Made by a program: the position numbers and the translations under genes
Shown: piece after piece, positions 53,374-62,416 of the stretch
Position numbering within the stretch: position 1 is the stretch's first letter
Layout of the letters: every line of letters begins with the position of its first letter
Source: Agrobacterium pusense
Lineage (GTDB): Bacteria; Pseudomonadota; Alphaproteobacteria; Rhizobiales; Rhizobiaceae
Length of the DNA stretch: 64,000 nt
Direction of reading: 5' to 3'
Assembly: GCF_900102105.1 (NCBI RefSeq)
Contig: NZ_FNBB01000004.1
Coordinates: 248,001 to 312,000, forward strand
Notes under the pieces: generated by a model
What the model was told of the DNA's origin: nothing
Seen by the model: only the letters and a program-made list of their open reading frames with translations
The model's database searches: none

Positions 53374-54497
53374 TATTTTTTGTAGTTCACACGCCAGAAG
53401 TCCTGCCAGGTTTCACGCGCATCCCAGTCTTCAAGACTGGTCGCCATGCTGTAGGGCAGAATGTTATCGAGGACGGCGCCAATACCCGATGGCTCGTCAG
53501 CGGGCAGACTTACCTCCCTGTTGGTCGACATTTTGCCGTCGATCGCCTGCGGCGCGATGCCTTCGGCAGTCATGATGTAGTGAATGAAAAGCTTCGCCGC
53601 ATTCGGGCTGTTCGTGCCCTTGGTGATCAGCCCGACGCCCGGATAGAGCCAGCCGAACCAGGGTTTCAGCTCCTTGCAGAGGCCGAGTTTCGTGCCCTTC
53701 TCGGCATTGTCACGGAACTTGGCCGAGCTGATGAGGCCCATGAAGGGTTCTTTCTGACCGGGAGCACCAACGGCTTCGGCAGCAGCCGCATCGGCGTCGG
53801 TCAGAAGCGGAGCATTGGCGGCAAGCGCCTTCACCCAGGCTGCCGTCGCGCTCTTTTCCCCGGTTTCGAGGTCCTTGCCGTAAAGCGCCTTATAGGCCGC
53901 TTTCACTTCACCATCGCCGTGGCTGGCCATCTGGTTGAACCAGTCGACATAGGATGCCTTGCCGAGCGGATCCTGCATCGCCACCTTCCCCTTCCACTTC
54001 GGGTCGGTCAGTTCCCAGATATTGGAAACGGGGCATTTGTCGAAGAGTTCGCTATTATAAGCCCAGACATTGGCGCTGGTGACGACGGTCAGCGGGTCCT
54101 GATACTCCGGCGGAATATTGCCGGCCATATCCGGCGGCAGCCAGCTTTCGACAAAACCGAGCGGAATAAGCTGCGCCATCGCGGCCGGCGCATCGCTGAT
54201 GATCGAGACGTCACCCTGAATATTGTTGGCGCGCGCCTCGCGGATGATCATCTCCAGCTGGGCGGAGGCCTTCACCTTCGCGCCCTCAGCGCCGACACCG
54301 TATTTCGCGGCGAAGTTCTTCGCCATTTCAACGATCTTTCCCGTGCTGTCATAGACGGTGATCGGTTTTTCCTTTTTCGCCACCTCGATCAGGGCATTGA
54401 GGTCGAAAGGCTCTCCCGCTTTCGCCACGCCGCCAAGCGTTGCGGCAATCGCCGTTGCGCATAAGAGCCGGCTCAGGCCCGCTGTTGTCCGCTTCAT
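53373..54497 (-). CDS. AfuA/FbpA-type ABC binding protein (first of three tandem copies)
   Basis: 374 residues with a signal peptide (about 1-26, GGVAKA|GEPFDL). ITVYDSTGKIVEMAKNFAAKYG begins the binding domain; KCPVSNIWELTDPKWKGKVAM, GAPGQKEPFMGL and ETWQDFWRVNYKK are shared with the next two genes. It is encoded 33 bases after the ATPase gene. Three adjacent paralogues served by one permease/ATPase set suggest that the transporter accepts several related ligands. Confidence 0.88.
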   Translation of the reverse strand: MKRTTAGLSRLLCATAIAATLGGVAKAGEPFDLNALIEVAKKEKPITVYDSTGKIVEMAKNFAAKYGVGAEGAKVKASAQLEMIIREARANNIQGDVSIISDAPAAMAQLIPLGFVESWLPPDMAGNIPPEYQDPLTVVTSANVWAYNSELFDKCPVSNIWELTDPKWKGKVAMQDPLGKASYVDWFNQMASHGDGEVKAAYKALYGKDLETGEKSATAAWVKALAANAPLLTDADAAAAEAVGAPGQKEPFMGLISSAKFRDNAEKGTKLGLCKELKPWFGWLYPGVGLITKGTNSPNAAKLFIHYIMTAEGIAPQAIDGKMSTNREVSLPADEPSGIGAVLDNILPYSMATSLEDWDARETWQDFWRVNYKK

Positions 54498-54530
54498 CCT
54501 GCTTCTCCTTCAGCCGTCTCGGCGGCGTTT

Positions 54531-55664
54531 TCAGTTGTAGGTGCTGTGGCGCAGAACGGCGTCCGCCTCGGTGATCCTCTGCCCCCTGGCATCGAAGGCG
54601 TGAAGGGCTTCAGGCGGCACGTGAAAGGACACGCGGTCGCCGCTGTCGATACGCGGCAGGGAGTGGGTGGTCAGGAACAGCGTGTGGTTCTCGCTTCTGA
54701 GTTCGAGAATCCAGCTGCCGCCGGTCGGCAGCACGCCGGTCACCGTCATCTCGCCGGCGAAGCTGCCTTGCGGCACATCCTCGGACTTCATCACATAACC
54801 CATGGCTTCCGGCCGCATGCCGATCGAGGCAATGCCGCGCAGTTGCGGATAACGGGTTGCGAAATAGGCTTCCGCCCTGTCCGCTATGTCCGACACCCCG
54901 GGCTGGCCGAAAGTCAGTATGTTGATCGGCGGGCTGCCGACGAATTCGGCGACGAAACGATTGGCCGGACGGTCGTAGATATCGTTCGGCGTGCCCATCT
55001 GCTGCAGCGTGCCTTCGTTCATGACGGCAATGGTGGTGGCAAGTGTCATGGCTTCCCACTGGTCATGCGTCACGAAGACGATGGTCGTCTTGAATTCCTT
55101 GTGCAGCCGCTTCAGCTCGGCGCGCATTTCAAGCCGCAGCCGGGCATCCAGATTGGAGAGCGGCTCATCGAGAAGCAGAACGCCCGGATTGACGGCGAGC
55201 ATGCGGGCAAGCGCCACACGCTGCTGCTGACCACCGGAAAGCTGCGACGGATAGCGGTCGCGATATTTGGCGATGTCGAGCGCCTGCATGACGCGCTCGA
55301 CACGGGCTTCACGCTCGGCCTTCGGCAGCTTGCGCAGGCGCAGGCCGAAATCGGTATTGCGCTCGATGGTCAGATGCGGCCATAGCGCGTAGCTCTGGAA
55401 AACAAGGCCCATTTCACGTTTTTCCGGCGGCACGAAAATGCCTTCGGTCACGGAGTCGATCACCCGGTCGCCGACGCGGATCTCTCCGCCCGAGAGGTTT
55501 TCGAGGCCAGCTATCATGCGAAGCGTGGTGGTCTTGCCGCAGCCGGAAGGCCCGAGCAGGCACATGAACTCGCCGTCGCGGATTTCGAGATCGAGATCGG
55601 AAACCGCATTCGCGGAATTCACGCCGTAGTTTTTCTGCGCACCGCGCAGGTTGATGGTAGGCAT
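54531..55664 (-). CDS. ABC transporter ATPase (AfuC/FbpC type)
   Basis: 377 residues: Walker A GPSGCGKTTT (about 38-47), signature LSGGQQQRVALARML (about 138), Walker B VLLLDEPLSNLD, and a C-terminal TOBE domain (about 240-360). Start codon overlaps the permease stop. The FbpC/AfuC/PotA-like group energises iron, sugar-phosphate, phosphonate and polyamine importers, so the ATPase alone does not fix the substrate. Confidence 0.92.
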   Translation of the reverse strand: MPTINLRGAQKNYGVNSANAVSDLDLEIRDGEFMCLLGPSGCGKTTTLRMIAGLENLSGGEIRVGDRVIDSVTEGIFVPPEKREMGLVFQSYALWPHLTIERNTDFGLRLRKLPKAEREARVERVMQALDIAKYRDRYPSQLSGGQQQRVALARMLAVNPGVLLLDEPLSNLDARLRLEMRAELKRLHKEFKTTIVFVTHDQWEAMTLATTIAVMNEGTLQQMGTPNDIYDRPANRFVAEFVGSPPINILTFGQPGVSDIADRAEAYFATRYPQLRGIASIGMRPEAMGYVMKSEDVPQGSFAGEMTVTGVLPTGGSWILELRSENHTLFLTTHSLPRIDSGDRVSFHVPPEALHAFDARGQRITEADAVLRHSTYN

Positions 55665-57517
55665 CAGCTTCCAAGTCCTTCTGCAAGATTTGTGCGGGTC
55701 AGCTTCTGGGCCAACAGCGTGCCGAAATAGGCAATGGCGGCGATGATCAGCACCACGGCGTTGGCAGCCTGCGTGTAGTGGTAGTCGACCAGCCGCAGCG
55801 AATAGGTGGTCAGAACGTCCGTGCTCGGCACGGCGAGGATAACGAAGAGGCTGAGACCCTTGATGCCCGAAATGAAGGGCAGGAGAACCCCGGTCACCAG
55901 CGACCCTTTCTGGATCGGGATGACGATCGAGATCATGCGGCGGAACCAGCCTGCACCGGCGATCTGGGCAGCCTCTTCCGGGTCCTTTCCAAGCTGCGTC
56001 ATGGCGGAAATGCCGGCTCGCGAAGCGTAGGGCATCTGGTCAGCGATCAGCGCCAGGATGAGGATCGTCACCGTGCCATAGAGCGCCGGCATCGGCCCAC
56101 GCGGAACGGCAAAGAGCGACAGATAGGCGGCGGCAAAGGCAATGCCGGGCACGAGATAGGGCAGGAACGTCACCTGTCGCAGGTAGACGGACAGGGCACG
56201 CACCGGCGTGCGGATGACGACATAACCAACGAGCAGGCCAAGAATGCCCGATGTGAGCGAGGCAAGCCCGACGATCATCATCGTGTTTTTTGCGGCAGCC
56301 CATAGGTCGGGGCTCAGGAGCACGCCGGTCTGCAAGGCGACGGTGTTGAGGTTGCTGCCAATCCAGTAATCGAGGGTGAAGTTGTCGAACGTGAAGCGGG
56401 CCGGCATTTTCATGACCGTCGAGAGCGCCAGGGTCAGAAGCGGCAGGCCGACACTGAGAACGAAGATGGCAGCCGCGAAGCCCGTCGCCGGAAGCCGCAT
56501 CTTGCCGAGACGGCTCTGCCTGTTCATCGAGCCTTTCGAACCAATGGTCACGAAACGGCGGGCTTCGCGAACGAGGCGGGCGTCGATCATGAGCGTGATG
56601 ATGCCGATGAGCATTATCGAGGCCGCGACGACACCGGCAACGCCCGTCTGGCGCGACGCAATGCTGCGGAACAGCGATGTGGAGAGAACCTCGAACTTCA
56701 CGGGCAGCCCGAGAACATAGGGCACGCCGAACTCGCCAAGGCATTTCGCAAAGATCAGCACCATCGAGGACAATAGCGCCGGGCGCATCAGCGGCAGGAT
56801 AACCTGCAAGGCGACCTGATAACGATGGGCACCGAGAATGCGGGCGGAATCTTCAAGCTGCGAGTCGAAGCGGCGAAGCGCCGAGCCGAACAGCAGGATG
56901 ACGAAAGGCGTGTAATGCAGGGCAAGGATTATGGTGATCGGGAAGCGCCCGTAAGCCACCCAATCCGGCGGCGTGAGGCCTATCGCCTCGAACCAGCCGG
57001 GCTGGCCGCCAACGGTGCGATTTTTAAACAACGTCGTCCAGGCGAGCGCGAAGGTCCAGGCCGGCAGCATATAGGGCACGATCAAGGCCGTGGCGAACCA
57101 GCGGCGGCCGAACATGTCCGTTCTGCTGATAAGCCAGGCAAGAACGGTGCCGATGACGAGCGAAAGTGCAATCGCCCCGAATGCGACGGTCAACGTATTG
57201 AAGAGCGGACGCCAGAAAAGATCCGATGCGACGGGCGAAAAAAACGCCCTGTCGAGATAATAAAGCGTGAGATCGCCGACATCCTTGCCGAGGCGCCGTT
57301 CGTGGCCGAACTGGACGCGGACGGCATCGAGAATGATCGAAATGATCGGAACGACGATCAGATAGGTGAAAAGCAGAGCCGTCAGAACGCCGATCAGCGT
57401 CGTCGGCTCCCTGAGTGCGACCCTGAGACGATACCGCCAGGCCTGCCATGCCGAAGGCGCGGTCGTCGGGGGACTTCCCAGCGCCTCCGCCTTCGTCGAT
57501 TCGCTTAAAAGAGCCAT
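55664..57517 (-). CDS. ABC transporter double permease (AfuB/FbpB type)
   Basis: 617 residues with two repeated permease domains, each with about six helices and a coupling loop (EDSARILGAHRYQVALQVILPL at about 235; EEAAQIAGAGWFRRMISIVIPI at about 530). Both halves of the channel are in one chain, as in FbpB/AfuB. The ATG at 57517 has GGGGAGAGA upstream and is preferred over an ATG 21 bases earlier. First gene of the minus-strand transporter/phosphatase operon running to 49387. Confidence 0.9.
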   Translation of the reverse strand: MALLSESTKAEALGSPPTTAPSAWQAWRYRLRVALREPTTLIGVLTALLFTYLIVVPIISIILDAVRVQFGHERRLGKDVGDLTLYYLDRAFFSPVASDLFWRPLFNTLTVAFGAIALSLVIGTVLAWLISRTDMFGRRWFATALIVPYMLPAWTFALAWTTLFKNRTVGGQPGWFEAIGLTPPDWVAYGRFPITIILALHYTPFVILLFGSALRRFDSQLEDSARILGAHRYQVALQVILPLMRPALLSSMVLIFAKCLGEFGVPYVLGLPVKFEVLSTSLFRSIASRQTGVAGVVAASIMLIGIITLMIDARLVREARRFVTIGSKGSMNRQSRLGKMRLPATGFAAAIFVLSVGLPLLTLALSTVMKMPARFTFDNFTLDYWIGSNLNTVALQTGVLLSPDLWAAAKNTMMIVGLASLTSGILGLLVGYVVIRTPVRALSVYLRQVTFLPYLVPGIAFAAAYLSLFAVPRGPMPALYGTVTILILALIADQMPYASRAGISAMTQLGKDPEEAAQIAGAGWFRRMISIVIPIQKGSLVTGVLLPFISGIKGLSLFVILAVPSTDVLTTYSLRLVDYHYTQAANAVVLIIAAIAYFGTLLAQKLTRTNLAEGLGS

Positions 57518-57700
57518 TCTCTCTCCCCATATGGCCACGCTTTGCCCTCACGCGCCGGCAAAAACCTGCCTTCGCGCGACCCGTCGAACAGGCGGCGCGT
57601 GCGTAACCTTCAGCAATGCATCAGTGCTTCAGAAGCGGGCGATTCACCCACTCACAACGATGATCCCAGCTCCTCCCGAAAACATCGCCGGCAAAGCGAT

Positions 57701-57720
57701 TATGGAATAAAAATTCCATA
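57701..57720. promoter_or_regulatory. 8-bp inverted repeat in the transporter leader
   Basis: TATGGAAT-AAAA-ATTCCATA is a perfect palindrome. It lies just downstream of the likely transcription start of the minus-strand operon (promoter at 57742-57770), so it could be a repressor site or a stem in the long 5' leader (about 220 bases). Unlike the LacI-type sites nearby it has no central CG. Confidence 0.4.
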
Positions 57721-57741
57721 TCTCACTCTACCTTGGAATGC

Positions 57742-57770
57742 ATGATCCGTCTTAAAAGACATTTTGTCAA
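57742..57770 (-). promoter_or_regulatory. Candidate promoter of the transporter/phosphatase operon
   Basis: TTGACA (minus strand, 57765-57770), a 17-base spacer and GATCAT (57742-57747). The -35 is perfect and the -10 moderate. The LacI-type site at 57779-57792 is immediately upstream. The region 57518-57735 is a leader with no gene that I can support. Confidence 0.45.
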
Positions 57771-57778
57771 TGAAAAAA

Positions 57779-57792
57779 TGCACACGTGATCA
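57779..57792. promoter_or_regulatory. LacI-type operator candidate at the transporter promoter
   Basis: TGCACACGTGATCA is an imperfect palindrome matching the site TGCACACGCGTTCA at 63946-63959 at 12 of 14 positions. The latter is upstream of the second phosphatase operon. Both are adjacent to units flanking the LacI-family gene at 58022, so they are candidate sites for that repressor. Confidence 0.5.
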
Positions 57793-57823
57793 TTAAGTTA
57801 TTTATCTGTTTTCAAACGTGTTT

Positions 57824-57841
57824 TTGTCACAAAACTGTAAT
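57824..57841 (+). promoter_or_regulatory. PHO-box-like direct repeat
   Basis: TTGTCAC-AAAA-CTGTAAT resembles the two 7-base CTGTCAT repeats separated by four A/T bases that PhoB recognises (5/7 and 6/7 matches). It is oriented toward the LacI gene, about 180 bases away. No good -10 follows at the expected distance, so the call is tentative. Confidence 0.35.
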
Positions 57842-57850
57842 TTTTGAACG

Positions 57851-57884
57851 GCGCCGGGCAGGAAATTTTTTTCCTGTCCCGACG
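57851..57884. other. Long imperfect hairpin in the divergent intergenic region
   Basis: An inverted repeat of about 13 paired bases with one mismatch and one bulge (arms CGGGCAGGAAA-like and TTTCCTGTCCCG-like) around a run of T. No gene ends here and no U-tract follows either way, so it is not an ordinary terminator. Remaining bases of the 57518-58021 gap show no coding sequence. Confidence 0.4.
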
Positions 57885-58021
57885 CCTGTGGAACGGATTG
57901 GATATTTCCTGAAACGCCAGAGAGCTTTTCTCAAGGGTGACGGGGTGCTGGCGAAATTGGAATAGCCGACATCCCGTAGCCTGTGATATCAGGCATTGGA
58001 TTTCGGAACCGGGGGAGTCGG

Positions 58022-59008
58022 ATGGCAAGAGGGTTCGTGACGGCCGAAGAGGTGGCGAAAAAGGCCGGGGTTTCACGCTCCGCCGTCTCTCGTACCTTCA
58101 CACCCGGCGGCAGCGTATCGAAGGCCGTCCGGCGCAAGGTGCTGAAAGCCGCACAGGAACTCGGCTACCGCGTCAACCGTCTGGCGCAGGGTCTCAACAA
58201 CGACCGCTCCAATCTCATCGGGGTCGTCGGTGCCAATCTCAGCTCCCCATTTATTTCAAAACAGCTCGATCTCCTCAGCATCGGCCTCCTGCGCCGGGGC
58301 TTGCAATGCCTGTTGCTGAATGCGGCAGATGCCCGCAAGGACATTGCGCCGCTGATCGAGCTTCTCTTCGAATTCCGCGCGCAGGCCATCGTGGTCCTTT
58401 CCGGCGAACCGCCGGCTTCGATCGTCGATGAATGCATCGCCAATGGCGTGCGCCTCATTCTCATAAATCAGCGTCTTGATCGCACCGACACGAATATGGT
58501 GTTGAGCGACGATTCCCATGGCGCCGATCTTGCCGCCATGCGGCTTGTGGCGGCGAAATGCAGGAAAGTCGCGGTCGTTTCCAGCGGTAGCCAGACGCCG
58601 GCTCAGCTGCGCCGCGCCGGTGCCTTCACCCAGCGCATGACGGTTGAAGGTATCGAGGTCGTGCCTTGGTCCGGTGGTCCGACCAGCTATGACAGCGGCT
58701 ATCAGGCCGGCTGCGAATTGCTGGCGGACAAGTCCATCGATGGCGCTTTCTGCGTGACCGATCTGCTCGCGCTCGGCTTCATGGACGCCGCGCGTCTTGA
58801 AATGGGCCGCCGGGTGCCGGAAGACATCTCGATCGTCGGCTTCGACGACATTCCGCAGGCGGGCTGGAAAAGCTACCAGCTGACGACCGTTGCCCAGTCC
58901 TTCGACGCGTTGACGGAGAAGGTCCTGACCGCTCTTGACAGCGACGAGCCGGAAACGCGGCTCCAGGTCGTGCCCGTTTCCATGGTGGAGCGCATTACCG
59001 CACGCTAA
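58022..59008 (+). CDS. LacI-family transcriptional repressor
   Basis: 328 residues. LacI helix-turn-helix at residues 5-30 (VTAEEVAKKAGVSRSAVSRTF) with hinge helix to about 55, then a periplasmic-binding-like effector domain (NLIGVVGANLSSPFISKQL...; SIVGFDDIPQAGW near the C-terminus). ATG at 58022 has GGGGGAG upstream; a longer frame adds 13 residues without that signal. It lies between the transporter operon (divergent) and the Na/Pi-phosphoesterase operon (convergent, four-base overlap at the stops). It probably senses the organic part of the imported phosphoester. Confidence 0.92.
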   Translation: MARGFVTAEEVAKKAGVSRSAVSRTFTPGGSVSKAVRRKVLKAAQELGYRVNRLAQGLNNDRSNLIGVVGANLSSPFISKQLDLLSIGLLRRGLQCLLLNAADARKDIAPLIELLFEFRAQAIVVLSGEPPASIVDECIANGVRLILINQRLDRTDTNMVLSDDSHGADLAAMRLVAAKCRKVAVVSSGSQTPAQLRRAGAFTQRMTVEGIEVVPWSGGPTSYDSGYQAGCELLADKSIDGAFCVTDLLALGFMDAARLEMGRRVPEDISIVGFDDIPQAGWKSYQLTTVAQSFDALTEKVLTALDSDEPETRLQVVPVSMVERITAR

Positions 59009-60648
59009 CCCGCCTGCCGGATCCGGCTTTCGATCAGCAGCCCGCTCTCATCGAGGATCGGGTGGGCGACGGCTGCAAGATGGGCGTTGATGCGCTTGAG
59101 ATCGCGCAACATGTCCAGATGCACCGAACTGGTCTGAATGCTGTCAACCCGGCCGTCGCGCAGGCGCTGGAGATGGCTTTCTGACGATTGTTTTTCCAGC
59201 CGCCGCACATCTTCCTTCACTTCCACCAACCGACGGGCAAGATCGGCGTTGCGAGTGGCGAAAACGGACTGTGCCATGCGGATATTATCGAGCGTGACGG
59301 CAAAAAGACGCTCAAGTTCACTTTTCCCATCATCGGAAAAGCGGAGGCCGAGATCGATCTTCTTGGCAATCTCCGGACGGATGCCTTTTTCGATGATATC
59401 GCCGATATGTTCGAGATTGATGGCATATTCGACAATATCCATCGCACGGCGCTGGTCCTTGCGGGCCAGGCCATTCTGTCCGACCTTCGAGACATAAACC
59501 TTGATTTCATGCTGCAGGCGGTCGACCCGGCCCTCCAGGCTACTGATATCGTTGAGTTTTGCGGCATCGCTGTCCCGCATGGCCTCACTCGCCTGCCGCA
59601 GCATAAGCTCGATCAGGTCGCCGACCAGCAGCACCTCGCGGCTTGCGCCGGCAAGCGCCGCAACCGGTTGATCGAGATCGTGACTGTCGAGATAGCTGTG
59701 ATTGTTTTCGGTGCTCTCTCTGTCTGGCAGCAGCATCGTCGTTACTCGCAGAAGCACTGGCGAGAGCGGCCACGCGAAGGCGGCAACAGCAAAATTGAAG
59801 GCGAGATGCGCATCCACAGCAAGATTCGCATGCGAAAAGGGTGACATGTCCAGCAGGGCCGCGGCATATCCGGCGAGCGGCAGCGCAGCGAGGCAGCCGA
59901 TGGCCCTGACGACGAGATTTCCCACCGTCACCCGGCGTGCCGCGATCGGGGCTTTCAGCGTCGCCAGTACCGGCGGCACCGCGCCACCGAGATTGGCGCC
60001 GAGCACCAGAACGATCACGAGGCTCGTTTCCATGCCGCCGCTGGCGGCAAGTGACAGGATCAGAACGACGATGGCGAGACTGGAGGAGGCAAGAACAGCA
60101 AGGACGGCGGAGAAGATCAGCGCCACAGGCCAGGCATCACCGAGCATGCCGATAAAGAGACCCAGTGCTGGCGACTGCCTGATGGGATCAGTTGCAGCCG
60201 AGAGAAGATGAAGGGACAGCAGCATGAGACCGACACCTGCCACCGCCGCCCCGCCTCCCTGCCGCTGCACCGATTTGCCACGCGACAGGATGACACCGGC
60301 AAGGATGAGCAACGGTGACAGCCAGCCAAGCCCGAGAGCGACAATCCACGCCGTCATCGCAGTTCCGACATTGGCGCCGAGCAGGACGATCTGCGCCATG
60401 GCCGGCGCGATGAGGTCCTTCTCGACGAAAGAGGCGACCATCAGCGCGGTGGCAGTGGAACTCTGCAAGGCGATTGTCGCCACGAGACCAGCGAAGAAGG
60501 AGCGATACTGGCCGCGCGTGCCGGCGGCCAGACCGATGCGGAGCCTCGCACCAAAGGCGCGTGACATGCCATCCTTTATCTGCGCAAGCCCGAAAAGCAG
60601 CAAAGCCACGGCGCCGAACAGGTTGATGCCGACAACGACCGATTCCAT
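59005..60648 (-). CDS. Na/Pi cotransporter family protein with PhoU-like domain
   Basis: 547 residues: an N-terminal membrane half (about 1-310) with two inverted NptA repeats, the first marked by LQSSTATALM (about 60) and the second by ASSSLAIVVLIL (about 190). A C-terminal cytoplasmic PhoU-like helical domain (about 340-545) follows. Proteins of this type (YjbB-like) move phosphate across the inner membrane, in E. coli outward when phosphate is high. Sitting with phosphatase genes, it may dispose of phosphate released inside the cell. It is the last gene of the operon starting at 63918. Confidence 0.88.
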   Translation of the reverse strand: MESVVVGINLFGAVALLLFGLAQIKDGMSRAFGARLRIGLAAGTRGQYRSFFAGLVATIALQSSTATALMVASFVEKDLIAPAMAQIVLLGANVGTAMTAWIVALGLGWLSPLLILAGVILSRGKSVQRQGGGAAVAGVGLMLLSLHLLSAATDPIRQSPALGLFIGMLGDAWPVALIFSAVLAVLASSSLAIVVLILSLAASGGMETSLVIVLVLGANLGGAVPPVLATLKAPIAARRVTVGNLVVRAIGCLAALPLAGYAAALLDMSPFSHANLAVDAHLAFNFAVAAFAWPLSPVLLRVTTMLLPDRESTENNHSYLDSHDLDQPVAALAGASREVLLVGDLIELMLRQASEAMRDSDAAKLNDISSLEGRVDRLQHEIKVYVSKVGQNGLARKDQRRAMDIVEYAINLEHIGDIIEKGIRPEIAKKIDLGLRFSDDGKSELERLFAVTLDNIRMAQSVFATRNADLARRLVEVKEDVRRLEKQSSESHLQRLRDGRVDSIQTSSVHLDMLRDLKRINAHLAAVAHPILDESGLLIESRIRQAG

Positions 60649-60730
60649 TCAATCACCCCGCCTGCCGTCCCGGTGGTCGGACAGCAATCAACCCAGCCAT
60701 GATAGACCGCCCCTTCCGCAAATCGTCGGA

Positions 60731-62416
60731 TCAAACTGCAACGCGGTCACGCTGCGACCCGAGCCGAAGCGTAATGTCACGCGGGCTGCTTTCTGCACGC
60801 TCAAGAAACAGGCCGAGCGCTCCGAGGAAGATTTCGATAAAACTCCTGACGGACCGGTCGTGACGATCCGGCGCGCGGCCGAAACGCTGCGCCAATTTCC
60901 GATAGAGACAGAGCCGCTCATGCGGGATATGCGGCAGGGCTAGACCCGCCGCCTGTCGCAGGCAATACCAGTCGGCAATCAGCTCGAACATGGGCAATTC
61001 GAATGACAGCGCAAGTCCATCAGACAGTTCGTGGCCATCCTGCCCAAGCAGGAGGAGAACCTCCTGCACGGTTTTGTCGGAGATTGCCGCAACGATCTCT
61101 GCCGGCCATTCCTTGCTGAAATAGCGATGTCTGATCAGCGCCCGCTTGTGGCCAAGCAGGAACCCACCATAATCACCGGCTGCAAAAGACGGGTCGTCCT
61201 CTTCACCTGCCAGTACCGTCTCCTGCGCGTAACCCTGGCAAATACGGTCATTGACCGGCAGAGCGGTCATTTCCACCGTTTCCACGCTGATGTCCTGCCG
61301 GGCTGGATGGATGACCTTGAATCCGGGAGGAAAGGCGACGAGCGAAGGGACGGCAATATTGGTGAGCGACCTATCACCCTTCCCACCCTGCGTCACGCCC
61401 TCGACATGCAGGTGCCCGCTGAAATGGACGGTTAACCCAGCCCGTACCAGCGCGTCTTCCACCGCTTTGCGTGGCGTACGGCGCACGACATTGGTTTCAC
61501 CGAACAGGGCACCTTCGGCACGGCTTGCTCCGTCGAAGGGATCGAGCACCGGATAATGGGAAAAGCCCAGCAAGGTCTTGCCGAGCAGCTCCGCCCTGTG
61601 GCGCACGTCGGCAATCCAGTCAATGATGAAGGGCTTGCAACGCAGGAGCGCGTTCCAGCCACCCGAAGTGCTGTCGGTAAAGGCGGCTTCCTCACCTCGC
61701 TGAAAGACACCGTCCAGCGGCTCGAAAATATTCGCATCGATCATCAGGAGCCAGAGGCCCTCTTCCGGCTCGACAAGATAGGAGGCGTCCATCAACCTAT
61801 AGACATTCCGCCCATCGGGAGAGCGCACTTCGTAGAGCCGGTCTTCCGGCGCGTCGGACGCGCCGAAGGGCGTCTCCCAATGCAGATAATCCGGCTGGCG
61901 GAAATAACCGAAAGCCCCCATCGGATCGAGGCCGGCGGGATAACCTTCGCAGTACATGCGGTCGGTTATGACGACCCCTTCCCCGGTGCGGCGCGCATCG
62001 CTGGAAACCAGGACGCCTTTGCCGTTCTCCGTCAGGAATTCCTTGGTGTGATTTCGGCCGCAAGGGCCGAAAATGTCATGGTTCCCGGGCAGCGCATAAA
62101 AAGCGGTGCCATGGGTATCGCGATGGCGTTCCAGAATGCCCTTCAGCGTTTCAGTCGTCACCCGCTGGCCGTCATCGGTATAATCGCCGAGCAGCACCAC
62201 ATGGCGAATGCCACGCTGGCGCACCTCTTCCAGCGCCGCATGCAATGCATCCGCGCTCTCGTTGAAAACCCGGGTGGATTCACGCGTTTCCGACCAGCTA
62301 CGCATGGTGATGCGCTCGCCTTCGATTTCGATGCCGGGAAACCCGAAATCCGCTGAAGTATCATGAAAATGCGCATCGGCAATGACGGCAACGGAAGGCA
62401 GCATATGTGTCAGCAT
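60731..62416 (-). CDS. Calcineurin-like metallophosphoesterase
   Basis: 561 residues. The dinuclear-metal motifs are visible in order: DAHFH (Asp14, His16), LLGDYTDDG (Asp78), PGNHD (Asn112, His113) and a late SGHLHVEG (about 330). No signal peptide is seen, so it is cytoplasmic. The C-terminal 200 residues (about 360-561) are not recognised and are helical-looking. It could hydrolyse phosphodiesters, complementing the monoesterases encoded nearby. It overlaps the DSP-like gene upstream by seven bases. Confidence 0.87.
   Translation of the reverse strand: MLTHMLPSVAVIADAHFHDTSADFGFPGIEIEGERITMRSWSETRESTRVFNESADALHAALEEVRQRGIRHVVLLGDYTDDGQRVTTETLKGILERHRDTHGTAFYALPGNHDIFGPCGRNHTKEFLTENGKGVLVSSDARRTGEGVVITDRMYCEGYPAGLDPMGAFGYFRQPDYLHWETPFGASDAPEDRLYEVRSPDGRNVYRLMDASYLVEPEEGLWLLMIDANIFEPLDGVFQRGEEAAFTDSTSGGWNALLRCKPFIIDWIADVRHRAELLGKTLLGFSHYPVLDPFDGASRAEGALFGETNVVRRTPRKAVEDALVRAGLTVHFSGHLHVEGVTQGGKGDRSLTNIAVPSLVAFPPGFKVIHPARQDISVETVEMTALPVNDRICQGYAQETVLAGEEDDPSFAAGDYGGFLLGHKRALIRHRYFSKEWPAEIVAAISDKTVQEVLLLLGQDGHELSDGLALSFELPMFELIADWYCLRQAAGLALPHIPHERLCLYRKLAQRFGRAPDRHDRSVRSFIEIFLGALGLFLERAESSPRDITLRLGSQRDRVAV

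Noticed and set aside
49387-57517. Ferric-iron (FbpABC) importer as the default reading of this transporter
   Set aside because: Not excluded, but the linked IMPase, DSP and phosphoesterase genes and the absence of an iron-operator-like site in the promoter region make an organic phosphate ligand more likely.
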